From Bradyrhizobium yuanmingense (GTDB lineage: Bacteria > Pseudomonadota > Alphaproteobacteria > Rhizobiales > Xanthobacteraceae): DNA of 64,000 nucleotides. Positions 43,292-53,019 of the stretch are shown in pieces (positions within the stretch are counted from its first letter, which is position 1; the number at the start of each line of letters is the position of its first letter). The stretch is from contig NZ_FMAE01000006.1 in the NCBI RefSeq assembly GCF_900094575.1, positions 620,001 to 684,000 of the forward strand, given 5' to 3'. The position numbers and the translations under genes are program-made. The notes beneath the pieces were generated by a model. It saw nothing but the letters and a program-made list of their open reading frames with translations. It did not search any database and was not told where the DNA came from.

Positions 43292-45955
43292 ATGGGCGCA
43301 TCGATCCGATGGACCGCGCGAACGCGCGCGTTGCTCCGCCGTTGGCGCGGAGCGCCGCTGACGTGGCTGATCGCCGGCGGCTTCGTGCTGATGCTTGCGA
43401 CCGCCATCGGCACCGCGCTCACGGTCGACCGTTTCCGGCAGAATGCCATCGAGAGCGGTCGCGACAGCCTTGAAAACGCCGTCCGCATGCTCGCCCGGCA
43501 TTTCGACCGGCAGTTCGAGGACTTTGCGGTGCTGCAGAAGAGCATCATCGCCGAGCTCGAGAGCCACGGCATCCAGTCCGCCGAAATCTTCCGCAGCGAG
43601 ATGGGCACGCTCGCCGTGCATGAGGTGCTGCGCGCGAAAGCCAGCGGCTGGTCCGACGTCGCCGGCGCCAATGTGTTCGATTCCAGGGGCGTGCTGATCA
43701 ACTCGTCGCGGCAATGGCCGGTCGCCGATATCTCGATCGCCGATCGCGGCTATTTCGCCCGTCTCAAGGACGATCCGGCCGCACAGGAGGAGGTGGAGGT
43801 CGTGCCCGGCCGGTTCGGCAACGGACCGGCGATCGTGTTCGCGCGGCGCATCTCCGGCCCGCACGGCGAATTCCTCGGGCTGGTCTCGCGCGCGATCACG
43901 CCCGAGCAGCTCGAATCCTTCTTCGCCTCGACCGGGCTCGGCGAGGATTCCTCGATCGCGATGCACCACCAGAACGGCCAGCTGCTCGCCCGCATTCCAC
44001 ACGTCGAAGCGATGATCGGGCAGAACTTCCGCACCGGCACGCCGGAGCAAATGGCGGTGTTCGAGCGCACCTTCGTCACCACCCAGCTCGCAAGCCCGAT
44101 CGACGGCAAGGACCGCATCGTCGCCTCGCGCCTGCTCACCGGCGAGCCGCTGGTCGTGGTCGCGACCAAGTCGCTCGATGCGACGCTGGCGACCTGGCGC
44201 ACACAGACGAAATTCTTCGTCACCATTGCCGCGCTGTCGATCGGCCTGTTGGTGCTCACGCTGTTTCTGATCTTCCGCCAGGTGACGCACCGCCTGTCGC
44301 TCGAGAAGCAGCGGCTCGACACCGCGATGAACACGATGACGCAAGGCCTGTTGATGTTCGATCAGGACGAGCGGCTGATCGTCTGCAACCGCCGCTACAT
44401 CGAGATGTACGGGCTCTCTGTCGCCGTGGTGAAGCCCGGCGTCCACTTCCGCGACGTGATCCGGCACCGCCGGGACACCGGCTCGTTCGAGGGCGACGTC
44501 GAGGCCTATTGCGACGACATCCTGAGCAATGTCGGCCGCACCAAGAGCGCGATCGTCGAAACCGCCGACGGCCGCCTGATCGAGATCAAGAACCAGCCGG
44601 CCGCTGCCGGCGGCTGGCTCGCCACCCATGACGACGTCACCGAGCGCATCCGCGCCGACGAGCGCATCGCCCATCTGGCGCATTACGACGCCCTCACCGA
44701 TCTGCCCAACCGCGTGCTGCTGCGCGGGCATCTGGAACGCCGCGTCGCCGAGCTCGCGCAAGGCAAGCCATTCGCGATCCTCTATATCGACGTCGACGAG
44801 TTCAAGGGCGTCAACGATTCGCTCGGACACGAGGTCGGCGACGAACTGCTGCGCCAGGTGGCGAACCGCCTGCGCGCCTGCGTCAGCGGCAACGACATGG
44901 TCGCGCGGCTGGGCGGCGACGAATTCGCCATCGTCAAGGCCGGCACCTCCGATCCGGCCGAGCTGACGGCACTGGCGGAAACCATCCTCAAGGCGTTGCG
45001 CGCACCGGTGGATTGCAGGGGGCACGAGGTTCCGACCGATGCCAGCATCGGCATCGCCGTCGCGCCCGATCACGGCGACAATCTCGACGATCTGCTCAAG
45101 CGCGCCGATCTGGCGATGTATGCGGCGAAGTCGGAAGGCCGCCGCACCTTCCGCCTGTTCGTGCCCGAATACGACGCCAAGGCGCGGCAGCGCCGCCAGC
45201 TCGAGCTCGATCTGCGCCAGGCGCTCGCACGCGGCGAGTTCGAGGTGCACTACCAGCCGCTGGTCGACCTCACCGCCAATGTCGTCACCGGCTGCGAGGC
45301 CTTGCTGCGCTGGCGCCATCCCGAGCGCGGCATGGTTTCGCCGGCGGAGTTCATCCCGGTCGCCGAAGACACCGGCCTGATCGGCGAGATCGGCGAATGG
45401 GTGCTGAAGCAAGCCTGCGTCGAGGCTGCCTCGTGGCCGGGACGGATTCACATCGCGGTCAACGTGTCGCCGGTCCAGTTCCGCTCGCGCACGCTGGCGC
45501 TCAAGGTCGCCGCCGCCCTCGCGGAGTCCGGGCTCGCGCCGGGCCGGCTCGAGCTCGAGATCACCGAGACGGTGCTGATCCGCGACGACGAGGAGGCGCT
45601 GGCGATCCTGCAGCAGCTGCGCGAGCTCGGCGTGCGCATCGCGCTCGACGATTTCGGCACCGGCTATTCGTCGCTCAGCTATCTGCACCGCTTCCCGTTC
45701 GACAAGATCAAGATCGACCGCAGCTTCATCAGTGACATCGGTCAGTCCGAGGACTCCTCGCCGATCGTGCAGGCCGTGGTGCGCATGGCCGCCGCGCGCC
45801 ATATGGCGACCACCGCCGAAGGCGTCGAGACCGAAGCGCAAGCCGAGGTGCTGCGCCAGCTCGGCTGCAGCCAGATGCAGGGCTGGCTGTTCAGCCCGGC
45901 GGTACCGGCGACGAAGCTGAAGCAGCTGCTGGCGGCGCAGGCGGTCGCGGCCTAG
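43292..45955 (+). CDS. Cache-PAS-GGDEF-EAL cyclic-di-GMP enzyme
   Basis: 887 residues. TM1 about 24-44; periplasmic dCache domain (about 45-300, DSRGVLINSSRQWPVADISIADRGYFARLKD); TM2 about 308-330; PAS domain (about 345-455); GGDEF domain with intact LGGDEFAI (about 545); EAL domain with CEALLRWRHP (about 670), ITETVLIRDD and DDFGTGYSSLSYL. Both the diguanylate cyclase and phosphodiesterase motifs are intact, so either or both activities are possible. ATG 43292 follows cacgggagggctgg. It should turn an external signal into a change in c-di-GMP, affecting motility, exopolysaccharide or attachment. Stand-alone gene. Confidence 0.94.
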   Translation: MGASIRWTARTRALLRRWRGAPLTWLIAGGFVLMLATAIGTALTVDRFRQNAIESGRDSLENAVRMLARHFDRQFEDFAVLQKSIIAELESHGIQSAEIFRSEMGTLAVHEVLRAKASGWSDVAGANVFDSRGVLINSSRQWPVADISIADRGYFARLKDDPAAQEEVEVVPGRFGNGPAIVFARRISGPHGEFLGLVSRAITPEQLESFFASTGLGEDSSIAMHHQNGQLLARIPHVEAMIGQNFRTGTPEQMAVFERTFVTTQLASPIDGKDRIVASRLLTGEPLVVVATKSLDATLATWRTQTKFFVTIAALSIGLLVLTLFLIFRQVTHRLSLEKQRLDTAMNTMTQGLLMFDQDERLIVCNRRYIEMYGLSVAVVKPGVHFRDVIRHRRDTGSFEGDVEAYCDDILSNVGRTKSAIVETADGRLIEIKNQPAAAGGWLATHDDVTERIRADERIAHLAHYDALTDLPNRVLLRGHLERRVAELAQGKPFAILYIDVDEFKGVNDSLGHEVGDELLRQVANRLRACVSGNDMVARLGGDEFAIVKAGTSDPAELTALAETILKALRAPVDCRGHEVPTDASIGIAVAPDHGDNLDDLLKRADLAMYAAKSEGRRTFRLFVPEYDAKARQRRQLELDLRQALARGEFEVHYQPLVDLTANVVTGCEALLRWRHPERGMVSPAEFIPVAEDTGLIGEIGEWVLKQACVEAASWPGRIHIAVNVSPVQFRSRTLALKVAAALAESGLAPGRLELEITETVLIRDDEEALAILQQLRELGVRIALDDFGTGYSSLSYLHRFPFDKIKIDRSFISDIGQSEDSSPIVQAVVRMAAARHMATTAEGVETEAQAEVLRQLGCSQMQGWLFSPAVPATKLKQLLAAQAVAA

Positions 45956-46269
45956 CCGGCGACGCCACGTCTGGCCCGGATGTCCGCTGCGAGGAAAGCG
46001 GCGCCGCTGAGTGTTTGGTTCGAGGTCGTGCGGCGATTTGACAATCAGCGACCGACAGCTATCAATTCATTGAATTCTGCGCACCTGGCTCGTCGAAATG
46101 GTGAGCCGCCGATCCGCCTCATTTTCGAGACGCGGGCAAGAAACGCTCAAAATACCGATGGTTTGCCTCCATTGGCCGCCGCAACGAAGAGTCGCATTGA
46201 GTCCCAATCCAAGCGCAAACCACAGGCATTTTGGAGCCGCTCAGCGCAATTTGAACCAGGGATTTCCGC
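45956..46269. other. Intergenic region before the SAM-cyclase gene
   Basis: 314 bp with a lower GC content than its neighbours. A weak sigma-70-like pair, TTGACA (46038-46043) and TATCAA (46060-46065), is spaced 16 bp apart and about 205 bp before ATG 46270. No small gene is convincing. Confidence 0.5.
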
Positions 46270-49200
46270 ATGCCGAATGATGGGTCGAGGACGGGGACGG
46301 AGCGTCTGAGACACTGGCTTGAAAGCGTTGGGCTCAGCCAATACACGGACCTCTTCGTCCGCCATCGCATCGATCTCGACATCCTGCCCCACCTGACCGA
46401 ACCGGATCTGGCACAGATTGGACTGCCGCTCGGAGACCGCAAGCGGCTTCAGCGTGCAACGGCGTCCCTTTCCGGAATGGCCGCGCCAGCCGCGGGCCAC
46501 ACATTGCCCGCTACGGCAATCGTTGCGGAACGTCGCCAGCTCACCACGATGTTCTGCGACATGGTCGATTCCACCGCGCTCTCCGCACAGTTCGATCCCG
46601 AGGACGTGCGTGACATGATCGCGAGCTTTCGCGAAACCTGCGTGGGTGTGGTCAAACACTATGAAGGATTTGCCGCCCGCTTCGTCGGCGACGGCATCCT
46701 GGTCTATTTCGGCTACCCGAAGGCGCATGAGGACGATGCCGAGCGAGCGGTGCGGGCTGGTCTCGAGATCGTGCGGACATTGTCGACCGCGCCTGCGATC
46801 GAGCCGCTGAGTGCGCTCAACCAAGCGCCCGCCGTCCGGATCGGCATCGCGACGGGACTGGTGGTCGTGGGCGACTTGGTCGGCCAGGGGACCGAGGAGC
46901 GCGATTCCGCGGTCGGCGAGACCGTCAATCTGGCGGCGCGATTGCAGGGCCTGGCGCCGCCGAACGGGGTGGTTATCTCGTCGTCGACGCAGTCGCTGTT
47001 GAAGGGAAAGTTCGACTATCGCAATCTCGGGGTCCATGCACTCAAGGGCATAGCCGGAAGAACACAGGCGTGGCATGTGGTACGGCCGTCGCGCGTGGAG
47101 ACCCGCTTTGCCGCAGCCATCGGCTCCCGGCTGACGCCACTCGTCAATCGCGACGACGAGATCACGGTTCTGCTCGGCCGCTGGGAGCAGGCCAAGGCGG
47201 GCGACGGCCAAGTCGTGGTGCTGTTCGGGGAGCCGGGCATTGGCAAGTCGCGCATCGTCCAGGAAATCTTCGTGCGGATTGCGGGGGATCGGCACGGGCA
47301 TGTCTCGTTCCAGTGTTCGCCCTACTACAGCTCGACGGCGTTCCATCCCTTCATCGAGCAGCTCAAATTTGCCCTGGGCCTCGACCGCGACGATGCTTCG
47401 GCCTCGTCTCTGTCGAGTCTCGAGCGGACCGTTGCGGCCGCGCATGGCGACATCGAGCAGATGACGCCGCTCTTTGCGGCGCTGCTGTCGATCCCGACCG
47501 GAGGTCGCTATCCTCCGCTCGATCTGTCGCCGCAGCAGCAAAAGGACGCCATCGTCTCCGCCCTCATCAATCATCTCCTGGGCCTCGCGCACGATCAGCC
47601 GCTGGTGATCGCCTTCGAGGACGCCCATTGGATCGATCCGACATCCCGGGAGGTCATCGATCTGCTGGTGGAGCGGGTCCAGTACACGCCCATTCTCGTC
47701 GTCATCACCTGCCGTTCCGAATTCAAGCCGAGCTGGAGCGCTCACTCTCACATCACGACGCTGGTGCTGAACAGGCTGAGCCGGCAGCAGCGGACGACCT
47801 TGGTCGAGCGGGTTGCCGGCAGCCGCAAAATGCCGAAGGAAGTCGTCGAGGACATCATCGTCAAGACCGACGGCGTGCCGCTGTTCGTCGAGGAGCTGAC
47901 CAAAGCCGTTCTCGAAAGCGACCTTCTGACCGAGGAACGCGGAAACTATGTGCTCTCCGGTTCGTGGCGACCGCTGGCAATCCCGGCGACGCTGATGGAT
48001 TCGCTGATGGCGCGTCTGGATCGGCTGGGCCCGTTCAAGAGGGTCGCACAGATCGGAGCCACCATCGGCCGGCAGTTCTCTTACGAGATGCTGAACGCTG
48101 TCGCCTCCGTACCAGCCGACCAGATCGAGGCGGCGCTCGATCGCCTGGAGGAGGCAGGGCTGATCGTCCGGCTGGGCCATCCGCCGGATGCGCTCTACTC
48201 GTTCAAGCACGTGATGATCCAGGATGCAGCGCATGCGAGCCTGTTGCGCAGCGAGAGGAGACGGCTCCACGCGCGGATCGCGTCGGTGCTGGCTCAGAAC
48301 TATCCGGAAAAGACCGAGCGCGAGCCGGAGCTTCTCGCCTATCATCTGACCGAATCCGATCAAAGCCAGCCGGCTGCAGCTTCCTGGATCAAGGCCGGCA
48401 GGCACGCCGCAAGGTTGGGAGCCTATTTGGAAGCGATCGGCCACCTGCGCCGTGGCCTAGCGGTCGTCCTCGGCAGTCCCGAGATGCCCGACCGCGATGA
48501 AATGGAGCTGGAGCTTCGCATTGCGCTGGGTAACGCGCTGATCGCTGCCAAAGGTTACGGCACACAGGAGGTGGAAGACAATTTTGCCCGAGGCCTCGAG
48601 CTCGGACGGCAGCTCGATGATGAAGACAAGGTGCTAGCGGCGATAAGAGGCCTTTGGATGCACCACTTCATTCGGGCTGACCTGACCAAGGCGCACGGTC
48701 TGAGTGCCGCACTCCTGAAATTCGCCAAACGGGAACGTCCGAGCGAGTTGCTGTCGAAGCAGACCCTGTACCTCGTGGAGGCCCACAGGTCGATCGCGGC
48801 GACCATGCTTTACCGCGGGCGGTTTCTGGCGGCGCAACATCATCTTCGTCGCTCCATCGAACTCGATGATCCGGTTCTGCATCGCGGTTCGGCGGAAAGG
48901 CTCCTCAATCCAGGCGTCATGTCGATGTCGTACCTCGGATACCTGCTATGGTTCCTGGGGCAGCCCGACACCGCGCGGCAGCACAGCGAGCAGGCGATTT
49001 CCGATGCCGAGCAAATGCGCCATCCTTTTACGCTGGCATTCGCGCAAGTGTTTGGCGCGTACCTTTGTCAGCATCTGCGCGACGTCACGGGCACCAGAGA
49101 TTATGCCAGCCGCGCGATGACCATTTCATCGCAACACGGCTTTCTGCATTGGAAGCAGCAGGCCACCATTCTGCATGGATGGGCGCTGACCGAGCTCGGG

Positions 49201-49734
49201 GACATGGATGCAGGTCTGAGCGAAATGCGCACGGGCGTCGAGGGTTATGAGGCGCAGAATTCCTGGCTCGCCAGTTGCTGGTTCAGATGCCTCCTCGCGC
49301 AAGGCTATGCGAGGGCCGGTCTGTCGGAAGCGGCCTTGCGCGCGCTCGATGGTGCCTTGACGGTCGCGAAGAGGACGGGCGATCACTTCTATCTGGCGGA
49401 GATCTACCGCCTGCAAGGGGAGTTCATCCGGGCCCATGCCGGACCAGCGGCCGACTCCGAGGAATTGTTCGTGCAGTCGCTGGAAGTCGCGCGCGGACAG
49501 AATGCCCGCTCGTGGGAGCTGCGGACAGCCGTCAGCCTAGCCCGCCTCTGGCGAGATTCCGACAAGCTTGAGCAGGCGGTGGACCTGCTTGTGCCTGTTG
49601 TCGGCAGGCTCCGTGAAGGGCTCGTCACGCCGGACGTGAAAGAAGCCATCGCGCTAGCAAACGAGCTCGATATGCTGTCATCCAGAGATCAGCCATGGAT
49701 CGCGCGAATCAATTCGATCCGACAGTGCCCGTGA
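46270..49734 (+). CDS. SAM-cyclase-AAA-TPR signalling protein
   Basis: 1154 residues. SAM domain (about 10-70, LRHWLESVGLSQYTDLFVRHRIDLDILPHLTEPDL); class III adenylate/guanylate cyclase domain (about 85-270, both metal Asp in MFCDMVDSTA and RFVGDGILVYF, Asn/Arg in VGETVNLAARL); AAA ATPase of the STAND/MalT kind with Walker A GEPGIGKSR (about 318) and Walker B-like LVIAFEDAHW; C-terminal TPR-like helices (about 700-1130). This layout is common in rhizobia, but the stimulus is unknown. It is cytoplasmic. The 3' end overlaps the opposing histidine kinase gene by 26 bp (49709-49734). Confidence 0.92.
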   Translation: MPNDGSRTGTERLRHWLESVGLSQYTDLFVRHRIDLDILPHLTEPDLAQIGLPLGDRKRLQRATASLSGMAAPAAGHTLPATAIVAERRQLTTMFCDMVDSTALSAQFDPEDVRDMIASFRETCVGVVKHYEGFAARFVGDGILVYFGYPKAHEDDAERAVRAGLEIVRTLSTAPAIEPLSALNQAPAVRIGIATGLVVVGDLVGQGTEERDSAVGETVNLAARLQGLAPPNGVVISSSTQSLLKGKFDYRNLGVHALKGIAGRTQAWHVVRPSRVETRFAAAIGSRLTPLVNRDDEITVLLGRWEQAKAGDGQVVVLFGEPGIGKSRIVQEIFVRIAGDRHGHVSFQCSPYYSSTAFHPFIEQLKFALGLDRDDASASSLSSLERTVAAAHGDIEQMTPLFAALLSIPTGGRYPPLDLSPQQQKDAIVSALINHLLGLAHDQPLVIAFEDAHWIDPTSREVIDLLVERVQYTPILVVITCRSEFKPSWSAHSHITTLVLNRLSRQQRTTLVERVAGSRKMPKEVVEDIIVKTDGVPLFVEELTKAVLESDLLTEERGNYVLSGSWRPLAIPATLMDSLMARLDRLGPFKRVAQIGATIGRQFSYEMLNAVASVPADQIEAALDRLEEAGLIVRLGHPPDALYSFKHVMIQDAAHASLLRSERRRLHARIASVLAQNYPEKTEREPELLAYHLTESDQSQPAAASWIKAGRHAARLGAYLEAIGHLRRGLAVVLGSPEMPDRDEMELELRIALGNALIAAKGYGTQEVEDNFARGLELGRQLDDEDKVLAAIRGLWMHHFIRADLTKAHGLSAALLKFAKRERPSELLSKQTLYLVEAHRSIAATMLYRGRFLAAQHHLRRSIELDDPVLHRGSAERLLNPGVMSMSYLGYLLWFLGQPDTARQHSEQAISDAEQMRHPFTLAFAQVFGAYLCQHLRDVTGTRDYASRAMTISSQHGFLHWKQQATILHGWALTELGDMDAGLSEMRTGVEGYEAQNSWLASCWFRCLLAQGYARAGLSEAALRALDGALTVAKRTGDHFYLAEIYRLQGEFIRAHAGPAADSEELFVQSLEVARGQNARSWELRTAVSLARLWRDSDKLEQAVDLLVPVVGRLREGLVTPDVKEAIALANELDMLSSRDQPWIARINSIRQCP

Positions 49735-51889
49735 CCGGCATCGACATGCGACAGCGCACGCCGCCCGGCTCGAAAGCGAGATCGAACTCGCCGCCGAGGT
49801 CCGCCTCGACACAGCGCTCCATCAGCCGCGTGCCGAAGCCGCGGCGCATGGGCGGCGTGACTTTCGGGCCGCCGGATTCCACCCATTCATAATCGAGAAT
49901 GGTGCCGTGCCCGGCATTCCGCAGGCTCCATCGCATCAAGAGCGTCCCATCCGGCGCCGACAAGGCACCGTACTTCGTCGCGTTGGTCAGGAGCTCGTTG
50001 AGAACCATCGTAAAGCTGAGCGCCGAGCGCGCATTGAGCGCGACGGGTGGACCTTCCATCCTGATCCGGCCATCCTCCGCAACAGCCGCCGTGATGTCCT
50101 CGACGAGCCGCTGGAGCGGAGCGTCCTGCCACTTGCGCTCGGTCAAGAGATCATGCGCACGAGAGAGCGCCAGCAACCGGCCCTCGAAGGTTCGATTGAA
50201 GTCGTCCAGACTGCTGGTATGGCGCGCGGTCTGGCCGGCGAGCGATTGCACCATCGCCAGGGTATTCTTGACGCGATGATTGAGCTCATCAATCAGGAGG
50301 GTTTGCGCCATTTCCGCGCGCTTGCGTTCGGTGATGTCGACCAGCATGTTGACTGCACCGATCAGCCTGCCCCCCGAATCGAATAGCGGCGTCGGATAGG
50401 GAATGAACGGCACGCGCGTGCCGTCCGGTCGCTCCGCGACAGCCTCCACTCCACGCACGGGCCGACCCTCCCGGAGCGCGATCGCCATCGGACATTGGTC
50501 GTGCGGCAGAGGCGTGCCGTCGGGCCAATAGAGCTTCCAGGTCACGCACCATTCGTCGCCGGGCAGCGGCGTGCGCCCGGCCATCTCGACGGCGGTCTTG
50601 TTGTAGAAGGTGATGCGGCCGTTTGCGTCGGTGGTGTAGAGTGCGGCGGGCAGCGCCTCGAGCAGATCGCGCATATGCTGCTCGCTCTCGCGAATCCGAT
50701 CCTGCAATCGCTTGGCTTCCGTGACGTCGTGACTGACGCGAACGCCGTAGCGGAAGCGTCCCGCGCTGTCCGTGACCGAAGAGCTGAAGATCTCGAGATA
50801 ACGCACGCTGCCGTCGGGGCGCAGGGCGCGCTTGCGGCAGGTGTAGCTTGGAATCTCGCCACGGACCTGTTGCTCATAGAGGGCAAGATCCGCGGCGCAA
50901 TCGTCGGGATGAGTATAGTCGGAAAAGCTCATCCCCAGCAGCTCCTCACGGGATCTCCCGGTGATCTCGCTCAGATAATCGTTGACCCGGAGCAGCCGCC
51001 CATGTTCATCGGCCTCGGCGATGCCGACCTTGGCCGCTTGGTAGGTTGCAGCGAGGCGAGTCTCGCTCGCCTCGCGCGCCAGCTCGGCCACGCGCAGCCC
51101 GGTGACGTCAGTTGTAAAGCAGCGCGTGCTGACGAACTTGCCGTCCTCGACACGACTGTTGGAGGTGATCAGTACGTGCTTGATCGAGCCGTCCTTCGCG
51201 CGCAGGCGGGCAGGATAACGGTCCAGCCTTTCGCCGCAGGACAGTCGGTGGAGAATGTCGCCGATGACGGGGGCGTCCGCGTGAAATTCGGCCACATGGT
51301 GACCGATATACTCTTCGGCGCTGTAGCCCAGCAGATCGAGCTCGGCCTGATTGGCCCTGCGAATGATGCCGTCGCCACCCACGATATGGAGCCCGACCGC
51401 ACTGTTCTGGAAGAAGTCCTTGAGATCCTTGGTCTTTGCACGAACCTCTTCCTCGATCTTCTTGCGATCTGAAACGTCCTGAAAGCAATTGATTGCGCCC
51501 TGGATGCGGCCGGCATGATCGCGCAGGGGACGGATGTTCACGAGTGCAGTGATCCGCGAGCCGTCCCGCCGTTCGATCATGACCTCCGTGTTACGCGCGG
51601 GGAGGCCGAGCCGGACCGCCGTGGCCATGGGGCACTCGGAATGCGGAAGCAGGGTGCCGTCCATCCTGTAGAGACGATGCGACCCGCAGAACTTTTCGAC
51701 GGAACCAAGCTCCGGAGTTCTGCCCCACAATTCCGCGGCTTCGCCGTTGTAGGTCACGATCCAGCCTTCACTATCGCAGACATAGACCGCGCCCGGAATG
51801 GCCTCGAGCGCTGCAGGAGCCGCCGCCACCAGGGCCTCGAATTCGGTCAGCTTGCGGGCAGAGAGCGGAAATTCCTCGACATTCGACAT
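49709..51889 (-). CDS. HWE-family sensor histidine kinase with four PAS domains
   Basis: 726 residues, no membrane span. Four PAS domains run from about residue 25 to 510; the first and fourth share a PLPHDQCPM/LLPHSECPM motif, implying duplication. The HWE-type kinase core starts LIDELNHRVKNTLAMVQSLAGQTARHT (phospho-His), with N box VLNELLTNATKYGA and RRGFGTRLMERCVEADLGGE. HWE kinases often feed the general stress response (PhyR/EcfG). An EcfG-type promoter lies upstream, so the gene probably belongs to that regulon. It has no receiver domain. It is convergent with the cyclase gene and overlaps it. Confidence 0.92.
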   Translation of the reverse strand: MSNVEEFPLSARKLTEFEALVAAAPAALEAIPGAVYVCDSEGWIVTYNGEAAELWGRTPELGSVEKFCGSHRLYRMDGTLLPHSECPMATAVRLGLPARNTEVMIERRDGSRITALVNIRPLRDHAGRIQGAINCFQDVSDRKKIEEEVRAKTKDLKDFFQNSAVGLHIVGGDGIIRRANQAELDLLGYSAEEYIGHHVAEFHADAPVIGDILHRLSCGERLDRYPARLRAKDGSIKHVLITSNSRVEDGKFVSTRCFTTDVTGLRVAELAREASETRLAATYQAAKVGIAEADEHGRLLRVNDYLSEITGRSREELLGMSFSDYTHPDDCAADLALYEQQVRGEIPSYTCRKRALRPDGSVRYLEIFSSSVTDSAGRFRYGVRVSHDVTEAKRLQDRIRESEQHMRDLLEALPAALYTTDANGRITFYNKTAVEMAGRTPLPGDEWCVTWKLYWPDGTPLPHDQCPMAIALREGRPVRGVEAVAERPDGTRVPFIPYPTPLFDSGGRLIGAVNMLVDITERKRAEMAQTLLIDELNHRVKNTLAMVQSLAGQTARHTSSLDDFNRTFEGRLLALSRAHDLLTERKWQDAPLQRLVEDITAAVAEDGRIRMEGPPVALNARSALSFTMVLNELLTNATKYGALSAPDGTLLMRWSLRNAGHGTILDYEWVESGGPKVTPPMRRGFGTRLMERCVEADLGGEFDLAFEPGGVRCRMSMPVTGTVGSN

Positions 51890-52210
51890 ACTTAGCCCCG
51901 ACGTGCCGCAGGCGGGCGCCTACGCAATCAGCTTGAACGCATCGAAGCCCAGAGCGTTCCAAGGCCCGCCAACCGCTGGTTGAGACCTGGCGGCGCCGAG
52001 TGCGGTCAAAGCGTCCGCGAGCCGCGCTTCGACAGTCGGGCCTCCCCCGAGGGGAAGATAGGGATCAAGCCTCGGAGCTCGCGGTTATCGCCTCGCTGAG
52101 ACGGTCGGGAACTCCGGCCGACGGGCCCTAGTCGACATTGCATCACGCGCCCCTCAGTCGGCTTTTCGCCGGCGCTGTGACGCGCGCGTGCATGAAACGG
52201 TAAGAGAAGC
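51890..52210. other. Intergenic region upstream of the HWE kinase
   Basis: 321 bp. It holds the EcfG promoter entry (51936-51960). Nothing else is recognisable except a short ggcc-rich stretch. Confidence 0.6.
51936..51960 (-). promoter_or_regulatory. EcfG-type general-stress promoter
   Basis: On the minus strand, GGAAC is followed by exactly 16 nt and then CGTT, the alphaproteobacterial EcfG consensus (GGAAC-N16-17-CGTT). The CGTT element ends 46 bp before the kinase start at 51889, a normal distance. No other exact match of this form was noticed upstream of other genes in the window. Confidence 0.65.
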
Positions 52211-52333
52211 TCACATCGATTGTCGGGCCGCCCGCACTTCGGCGAATTCGGCGTCGGGGTGGCTGACGATGGTGGCGACCATGATGCCGCTGATGATCAG
52301 CGACCAGGCGGTGTTCCAACAGATCCAAAACAC
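52211..52333 (-). CDS. Small single-span membrane protein
   Basis: A 40-residue frame starting GTG 52333, with GGGAGG 7 nt upstream. It encodes one hydrophobic span (CWNTAWSLIISGIMVATIVS) followed by a charged tail (HPDAEFAEVRAARQSM). The good ribosome site and typical inner-membrane pattern argue for a real gene. It has no named family that I recognise. Located alone in a gap otherwise without genes. Confidence 0.55.
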   Translation of the reverse strand: MFWICWNTAWSLIISGIMVATIVSHPDAEFAEVRAARQSM

Positions 52334-52433
52334 GAGCCAGCCTCCCTTTTCCCTCTCTCACGCCCCGAGCTAACGGCAGAGCGATGCCGCCGTTCCCGGC
52401 GCGGGGGCCTGCCGCGAGGGCGGCGGCAAGGTA

Positions 52434-52610
52434 CTATTTTGGTTTGGTCGGCGGCGCCGCCCGATCGGTTTGGCCGGTGTGGCGCTTTGCCACGACGTCC
52501 GCATCGCGCTCGCCCTCGTGCGGGCGCGGCGGAAGTTTGGGCTGGCCGGCTTGACCGCCATGCTTGCCGCCCATGTCGGGCTTGCCTTCGAGATCGTTTG
52601 CGCGGGACAT
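52434..52610 (-). CDS. Small hydrophilic hypothetical protein
   Basis: 58 residues starting ATG 52610: MSRANDLEGKPDMGGKHGG, then a Pro/His/Arg/Lys-rich body ending RAAPPTKPK. It has no hydrophobic part and is likely disordered. Codon use (third-position G/C) matches coding DNA in this frame better than in the overlapping longer frames. The ribosome site is weak. Function unknown. Confidence 0.5.
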   Translation of the reverse strand: MSRANDLEGKPDMGGKHGGQAGQPKLPPRPHEGERDADVVAKRHTGQTDRAAPPTKPK

Positions 52611-52758
52611 GTCGGTTCAATGCGTTCGCAGCGCATTGGTTCGCGACAGCATCGGCCGTTTTCGCCCTGTGAACGGCCTCATAGAACCGCCGCTCTTTGC
52701 AGTGCAGGATCGCTGACGCGGCCCTTGGCCTCGCGGCTTGCACCGATGGATTGGCCTG

Positions 52759-52890
52759 ATGCGAAAACGACTCATCCTCTGGACCCTCATGACCTCCGCC
52801 CTGGTCGCGATCACCGTGTGGACTATGCTCGGGCCGCCGGACCAGCCGTCCGGGTTGCGTCTGCCCTCCCGAACCGCAGCGGCGCGCTGA
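52759..52890 (+). CDS. Small membrane/secreted peptide
   Basis: 43 residues starting ATG 52759: MRKRLILWTLMTSALVAITVW is a positively charged start plus one hydrophobic span, followed by TMLGPPDQPSGLRLPSRTAAAR and stop. The layout is that of a small membrane-anchored protein. Weak ribosome site; an unsupported gene call apart from composition. Confidence 0.4.
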   Translation: MRKRLILWTLMTSALVAITVWTMLGPPDQPSGLRLPSRTAAAR

Positions 52891-53019
52891 CCCGGCATCC
52901 CGCGACCGATGCGATTTCGGCATCGATCGATCCCCATTGGATTTTGGTGCGGCGTCGCTCCGCCCGCTATGCTCGCGGCAAAAACGATAATACCGCGAGC
53001 CAGCTTTCAGGAGGAGCCC

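Noticed and set aside
43217..45841. 874-codon open frame on the minus strand
   Set aside because: Antisense of the GGDEF-EAL gene.
52100..52140. GGAAC on the plus strand as a second EcfG promoter
   Set aside because: No CGTT at the required 16-17 bases.
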